This document shows positions 23,854-28,531 of a stretch of DNA of 28,531 nt, in pieces. Origin of the DNA: an uncultured Eubacteriales bacterium (lineage in GTDB: Bacteria > Bacillota > Clostridia > TANB77 > CAG-508); contig CACWHO010000001.1 in assembly GCA_902760765.1 (NCBI GenBank), positions 1 through 28,531 of the forward strand, in the 5' to 3' direction. The notes beneath the pieces were generated by a model. It made no database searches and had not been told where the DNA came from. It saw only the letters and a list, made by a program, of their open reading frames with translations. Positions within the stretch are counted from its first letter, which is position 1. Each line of letters begins with the position of its first letter. Both the position numbers and the translations under genes were made by a program.

Positions 23854-24825
23854 ATGAATAAACTATTAAAACTATTTTATGACAATAAAAAAGTTATTTA
23901 TAGAACAATTGGAATTATAGTTTTAACTTTAATTATAATACAAATACTTAATCAATTTACAAAAGCGAAAGTAAGTAAACAAATTGAAGAACAAAAGAAT
24001 AATATCGATAGTGGTAATACTACCACTATCGATAATTCTAATTATTTAATAAATAATAATAAAAACGTAAAAACATCAACAAATAATACAATAAAAAATA
24101 CATTAGATTTATTTATTAATTATTGTAATAATGGACAAGTTGAAAATGCTTATAGTATGCTTACAGATGATTGTAAAAATGAGCTTTTCCAAACAGTAGA
24201 AATTTTTAAAACAAATTATTATGATAAAGTTTTTAATGAGAAAAAAACATATACAATGCAAGCATGGGACAAGACAGATAATAGAATTGTTTACCAAATT
24301 CTATTTGAAGGAGATATCTTAGAAACTGGAATGTCAGGGAAGAAACAAGAAGACTTTTATACATTTATTAAACAATCAGATGGTTCATATAAGATAAGTA
24401 TTAATAGCTATATATATAGGCAGGAGTTTAATGGGGTAAATAATACGGAAAATGGAATTGGAGTTAAAGTAATTGCAAAAGATGTATATAGAAGTTATGT
24501 AATATATGAATTTCAAATCTTCAATAACTCAGACAATTCTATTATGATAGATAATGATAAGATAACAAAAACAATTTATTTAATAGATGATAGTAATATA
24601 AAATATTCGTCAATTGAAAATAGCCTTATAACAAAAGGAGAAATCGTGCTACAGCCGGGAAGCAATAGAAAATATAAAGTAAAATTTAATAAAGCATATA
24701 ACTCAAATGTACAAGAGACCAGCTTAGTTTTATCTAACATTGTAATGAATTATGATGAATACAAAAACTCAACAGATACGGAAAATTATACAAACAGAAT
24801 TAGTATAAAAGTTAAGTTAAATTAA
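23854..24825 (+). CDS. NTF2/VirB8-like membrane protein
   Basis: A 323-residue bitopic protein: one membrane helix at about residues 14-34, an Asn-rich linker, then a domain beginning LDLFINYCNNGQVENAYSMLTDD that resembles the NTF2-like fold of VirB8/TcpC assembly factors, and a C-terminal beta-rich part (about 200-323). AGGAGGG overlaps the previous stop codon, so coupling is tight. In T4SSs this type links VirB6, VirB4 and the wall-spanning part. The linker DNA contains a perfect 14-bp inverted repeat at 24003-24034. Homology to VirB8 is a fold-level inference; sequence identity is low. The last gene of the window has a similar pattern. Confidence 0.6.
   Translation: MNKLLKLFYDNKKVIYRTIGIIVLTLIIIQILNQFTKAKVSKQIEEQKNNIDSGNTTTIDNSNYLINNNKNVKTSTNNTIKNTLDLFINYCNNGQVENAYSMLTDDCKNELFQTVEIFKTNYYDKVFNEKKTYTMQAWDKTDNRIVYQILFEGDILETGMSGKKQEDFYTFIKQSDGSYKISINSYIYRQEFNGVNNTENGIGVKVIAKDVYRSYVIYEFQIFNNSDNSIMIDNDKITKTIYLIDDSNIKYSSIENSLITKGEIVLQPGSNRKYKVKFNKAYNSNVQETSLVLSNIVMNYDEYKNSTDTENYTNRISIKVKLN
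24003..24034 (+). repeat. 14-bp perfect inverted repeat inside the NTF2-like gene
   Basis: TATCGATAGTGGTA (24003-24016), ATAC loop, and its exact reverse complement (24021-24034). It encodes the linker IDSGNTTTID, so the protein does not constrain it strongly. It has no T run. It is more GC-rich than its surroundings. Confidence 0.85.
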
Positions 24826-24848
24826 CTGTAAAATGTGAGGTGATAAAA

Positions 24849-27341
24849 GTGGATGATAATGAGCAAAACAACAAGGATAATAATAACATTGTAAAGCAAG
24901 CAATAAAAACAGAAACAAATAATATAAAAAATGGTGTCATGAAAAAAATTATTCATGCACTTTTACCAATTTTATTTAATCTTTTAATTTTATTGTTGAT
25001 AGCAGGGCTTCTTTTACTAATTGTAAGTGTAGTAGTAAAGGCAATAACAGGTTTTTTTAATGGAAATAATACAGATAATTCAACAAAACCAACAATTAAA
25101 GAAGAGGTAAGAAATGCAGTATCACTTTCTGAAGATGGATATAATTATATTATTAATCAAGAATTTATTGACAATATTATAAGACAATTAATAAATGGGT
25201 CAGTAGACCCAAATGCTTTAGGAATAACTGACAATGCAACTTTAGATGAAAATAATAATGTGGATTATGGTGGAAAACTAGATGAAAGCATGATAAAACA
25301 ATATGTTGAAGCGGAAATAAGAACAATGTTGCCAAAGATTGGTAGTAAAGACATAGATGGTATTGTAAATATAAAAAGAGATAATGGAGAAGAAGGCTCA
25401 GAACCTAGGGATTTAAAATATGAACCATATGAACAATTGAAAAAAGATGTTGCAGATGAAGAAAAAAAGGAGGGAACAATAGATTATTTTTCTATAAACC
25501 CAGAAACCTTTGATTTGTGCTACACAACTTCTACAGTTGTAGAAGTGTATAATCAAAGTGGTGCTTTAGTAAGTAGAACTGTAAATGTAACGTTAAATGA
25601 AAGTGAATATCAATATGCATTAACACCATATTCAATGACAATTTCATTTTTAACTGCAACACATGTTGTGGCACAAGATAATGATTTTATGAAAGACCTT
25701 TTAAGTTTGCAAAAAGATGGGAAATATATTGACTTAACTTTAAGAGACAATAAGAGTGTAGAAACAGAAATAGCAAGTTATAGTGGAGAAGCAAATTATA
25801 CAGAAGAAGAAGAACAAGAGGTAAATGGAGTAACAACAACAGTAACAGTACCTGTAACAATAACTATTGATACAGATAATGCAGGACAATTTATAAGTGG
25901 AGCAAAACCAGCAAAAGTTGTAACAACAACAATTACGTCAGAGATGATGGTTACAAAAGCAGATACATGGATTGCAAAAGTAGAAAATACATATTCTAAG
26001 ACAGAAGATATAGTGGAGCAAACACCATATTCAGAACAATATAGTGGACCATATAGAAATGGTACATTTTCTGCAACAGGAACTTTTTCAGGCTCTTTAA
26101 AAACAACTAAGTATACTGAATTAAATAGCAATACAGATATGGAAGCAAGTGTTGATAAAATCGTTAATTTAATAAAATATGGGAATATAGATGGCATTCC
26201 AGAGGGATTAACAGAGAAAGAGGCAATAGAAAAAAATAAATATATAAAGGTTGCCAACAATCTATACTCTGGAGCTCAATTTTATTTTAAATTATTAGAA
26301 GAAGATGAAAGAAATCAAAACATTGAACAGGTAATGAAGTATGTCTTGTATAAAGTAACAGGTAAAGATTATGGAGTTACTGATTTATCTGAAGTTACTA
26401 GTTTATTTAATGAAAGTCAGTTTAGCTATAATTTTGATGCTTCATCAGATTTTATGGTTGATACATCAAAATCTGACAAGAGCTTAGTTCTTTCTAAAGA
26501 ACAATTAACACAAGGTATAAATGCAATTTATTCTGGAAAGCAAAGAGAAAATTTATTAAGTGCTATTGATGCATTTGTAGAAATACAGGAAAAATACCAT
26601 GTAAATGCAGTATTTGCAATTGCGCTTGCTAGAATAGAGTCATCTTGTGGAACAGCTTGGGATGCAATAGCTTCTTCAACATATAATTGGATGAGTGTTA
26701 CAGGCTCATATAAGGGAAAAACTTATCATAACCCAAATAGTACTAATCCAAGATGGTGGAGAGTATATAGTAGTTTTAGTGAAGCAACATTAGATAATGC
26801 AGATAATATTGCAAATGGTTCATACTATTTTAAAGCTGGAAAATATACTGTAAGTGATATTCAACCTGTATATGGTGGAGCAGATAAGGCTACATATATG
26901 AATTATATAAGTGAATTTTATAGTATTACCACAGTAAAAGTTCCAATGACAAGCAAAACAGGAACAAAATTTGAAAAAAATATACAAGTACATAAGAGTT
27001 TAGCTTCAGACGTTGAAAAAGTATTTGAACAGGCTCAAACTGCTGGATTTAAAATTTATGATGCAAGTGGATATAGCTTTAGATATATGAATAATGGTAG
27101 TAGCGGAAAATTGTCTCATCACTCATATGGTTGTGCAATAGATATAAATGTAAATGAAAATTATTCACATAGGGGTTCAACAATATATGCTGGAAGCTTC
27201 TGGAATCCAAGCACGAGTGAATTCTCAATTCCTAGAAATGGAGCACTTGTAAAAGCATTTGAAAGTATAGGCTGGAAGTGGGGAGGAAATTGGTCAGGAA
27301 ATTATCAAGATTACATGCACTTCTCATATACTGGAAATTAA
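24849..27341 (+). CDS. Bifunctional membrane-anchored peptidoglycan hydrolase (VirB1-like)
   Basis: GTG 24849 is preceded by GAGGTGAT, an excellent match to the anti-Shine-Dalgarno; in-frame GTG 24840 overlaps that site. The 830-residue protein has a cytoplasmic N-terminus, a membrane helix at about 35-60, a long extracellular beta-rich region, and two hydrolase domains. A glucosaminidase/lysozyme-like domain (about 555-690) has the motif ALARIESSCGT, with catalytic Glu near residue 597. An M15-type DD-carboxypeptidase/endopeptidase domain (about 720-830) has the zinc motif SHHSYGCAIDI near 756 and the closing WKWGGNW...DYMHF. It probably cuts both glycan and peptide to let the secretion apparatus through the wall. 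Confidence 0.85.
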   Translation: MDDNEQNNKDNNNIVKQAIKTETNNIKNGVMKKIIHALLPILFNLLILLLIAGLLLLIVSVVVKAITGFFNGNNTDNSTKPTIKEEVRNAVSLSEDGYNYIINQEFIDNIIRQLINGSVDPNALGITDNATLDENNNVDYGGKLDESMIKQYVEAEIRTMLPKIGSKDIDGIVNIKRDNGEEGSEPRDLKYEPYEQLKKDVADEEKKEGTIDYFSINPETFDLCYTTSTVVEVYNQSGALVSRTVNVTLNESEYQYALTPYSMTISFLTATHVVAQDNDFMKDLLSLQKDGKYIDLTLRDNKSVETEIASYSGEANYTEEEEQEVNGVTTTVTVPVTITIDTDNAGQFISGAKPAKVVTTTITSEMMVTKADTWIAKVENTYSKTEDIVEQTPYSEQYSGPYRNGTFSATGTFSGSLKTTKYTELNSNTDMEASVDKIVNLIKYGNIDGIPEGLTEKEAIEKNKYIKVANNLYSGAQFYFKLLEEDERNQNIEQVMKYVLYKVTGKDYGVTDLSEVTSLFNESQFSYNFDASSDFMVDTSKSDKSLVLSKEQLTQGINAIYSGKQRENLLSAIDAFVEIQEKYHVNAVFAIALARIESSCGTAWDAIASSTYNWMSVTGSYKGKTYHNPNSTNPRWWRVYSSFSEATLDNADNIANGSYYFKAGKYTVSDIQPVYGGADKATYMNYISEFYSITTVKVPMTSKTGTKFEKNIQVHKSLASDVEKVFEQAQTAGFKIYDASGYSFRYMNNGSSGKLSHHSYGCAIDINVNENYSHRGSTIYAGSFWNPSTSEFSIPRNGALVKAFESIGWKWGGNWSGNYQDYMHFSYTGN

Positions 27342-27364
27342 TATAAAACATGAAGGGAGAAATT

Positions 27365-28531
27365 ATGAATAAAAATAGAATATTAATATTCATAATAATT
27401 GTTATAATAATAATTATTATTATAACTTTATGTATTTTAAATTTAAATAAAAGCAATACAACAAATGAATTACAAAATGATATAATACAAGAACAAAATT
27501 ATGTTGATGATGTTGTGCTACAAGAACAAAAAAGTAGTATTAGTCTATTAGAAGATACAAGAACATTTTATACAATGCAGGACTGTATAAATAAATATCT
27601 AAATTATTCTGCAACAGATGATGAAAAAAGTATTTCTAAAATTCAGCTTAATATAAATAATTCAAATACTAAATTAAAAATTGACAATGAAAAAGAAGCT
27701 ATAGTTCAAAAAATATGGACTATTAACAAAAATAATGTATCAATAGGATATGCAGAAACAAAAATTAGAAATAAAAATTCAATGGATATAAGCAATGAAC
27801 AAAGCTTCTATTTTATAGTGTCATTAGATACAAATAATGGAACATATGGGGTATGCCCTATTAGTACTAAATATTCTGAATCTGATAAAAATAATATAAT
27901 TAATTATAATATTAATAATATTGAAAAAAACGATATAAATGAATATGCAGATATTGCAATAACAAACCAAGAAATAATCAACATATATTTTGATGAATAT
28001 AAAAAAAGAGCATTATTTAAACCAGAAGAAGCATATAACTTACTTGATGAAGATGAAGAGTATAAAAAAGAAAAATATGATACATTTGCAAAATATAAAG
28101 AATATTTAGATAAAAATAAAGAAAAAATTGAAAATTCATTAATAGAAAAATATTCTGTAGAAAACCATGATGACTATACGCAATATACACTTGTAGATAA
28201 TTATGACAACACATATATTATTAAAGAAGAAAGTGTAATGAATTTTACAATAGAATTAGATGATTATACTACTAACTTAAGTAAAATTGATGAGAGTTAT
28301 AGCCAGGCAACTGATGAAGAGAAAATAAAAACTAATATGGATTTATTAATAAAAATGATAAATAATAAGGATTATGAACAGATATATGACAAATATTTAA
28401 ATAGTAGTTTTAAAAATAAATACTTTGCAACCAAAACTTCATTTTCTCAATATATGTCAAAAAACTTCTTTGATTATAATTATGTTGATAGTGAAACATA
28501 TGTTAAAGAAGATAATTATTTTGTAATAAGC
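27365..28531 (+). CDS. Second NTF2/VirB8-like membrane protein, 3' end cut
   Basis: Open for 389 codons from ATG 27365 to the window end; AAGGGAG (27352-27358) supports the start, 23 bp after the hydrolase gene. It begins with an exceptionally Ile-rich membrane helix at about residues 6-25. The exported part has two stretches resembling NTF2-like modules: about residues 200-285 (NIYFDEYKKRALFKPEEAYNLL, then YKEYLDKN) and about 325-389 (LLIKMINNKDYEQIYDKYL, then FSQYMSKNFF). The second resembles the domain of the gene at 23854. It may be a VirB8-like or substrate-docking component; homology beyond fold is not established. Confidence 0.6.
   Translation, partial: MNKNRILIFIIIVIIIIIIITLCILNLNKSNTTNELQNDIIQEQNYVDDVVLQEQKSSISLLEDTRTFYTMQDCINKYLNYSATDDEKSISKIQLNINNSNTKLKIDNEKEAIVQKIWTINKNNVSIGYAETKIRNKNSMDISNEQSFYFIVSLDTNNGTYGVCPISTKYSESDKNNIINYNINNIEKNDINEYADIAITNQEIINIYFDEYKKRALFKPEEAYNLLDEDEEYKKEKYDTFAKYKEYLDKNKEKIENSLIEKYSVENHDDYTQYTLVDNYDNTYIIKEESVMNFTIELDDYTTNLSKIDESYSQATDEEKIKTNMDLLIKMINNKDYEQIYDKYLNSSFKNKYFATKTSFSQYMSKNFFDYNYVDSETYVKEDNYFVIS

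Overview
The window is a very AT-rich bacterial chromosome segment centred on the replication origin. The gene order gyrB-recF-dnaN-dnaA (leftward) facing rpmH-rnpA-yidD-yidC-jag-mnmE-mnmG-rsmG-parA-parB (rightward) is the classic oriC neighbourhood of low-GC Gram-positive bacteria. Consensus AGGAGG ribosome binding sites, sigma-A type promoters, GTG starts, tRNAs with encoded CCA and the PrgI-type secretion gene point to an uncultured-type Clostridia/Firmicutes. I cannot name the genus from sequence alone.

Layout. 1-6016, minus strand: gyrB (3' end cut by the window edge), recF, dnaN, dnaA. Three intergenic gaps carry DnaA boxes. The dnaA-dnaN gap (4414-4744) has the most complete origin: two abutting DnaA boxes, a short GC-containing spacer, a run of TAG/TAT trinucleotides (DnaA-trio) and an AT-rich stretch. 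The rpmH-dnaA gap (6017-6395) has three perfect boxes plus the rpmH promoter. The recF-dnaN gap (2958-3294) has one perfect box and two unusual arrays of a 10-bp repeat. 6396-15134, plus strand: ribosomal protein L34, RNase P protein, membrane-protein insertion (YidD, YidC, Jag), tRNA wobble modification (MnmE, MnmG), 16S rRNA methylation (RsmG) and chromosome partitioning (ParA, ParB). Transcription on both sides points away from the origin, except that dnaA itself lies to the right of the trio and is read toward it.

15294-15537 holds two tRNA-Ser genes (anticodons TGA and GCT), each with its own terminator. From 15674 to the right edge a type IV secretion (T4SS)-like cluster runs on the plus strand. 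It has three consecutive small VirB2/pilin-like proteins, a strong terminator, a PrgI (VirB3-like) protein, a VirB4 ATPase apparently split into a membrane-anchored N-terminal protein and a separate ATPase, a 1047-residue VirB6/TrbL-like protein, an NTF2/VirB8-like membrane protein, a membrane-anchored hydrolase with glucosaminidase and M15 peptidase domains, and a second NTF2/VirB8-like protein that runs off the window.

The housekeeping part is conventional. The secretion cluster is the novel part: it has a complete-looking channel (pilins, inner-membrane ring, ATPase, wall hydrolase), but no relaxase, coupling protein, integrase or resolvase is visible in the window. It may be the start of an integrated conjugative element or a resident, possibly non-conjugative, secretion machine next to oriC; sequence beyond the right edge decides between these.
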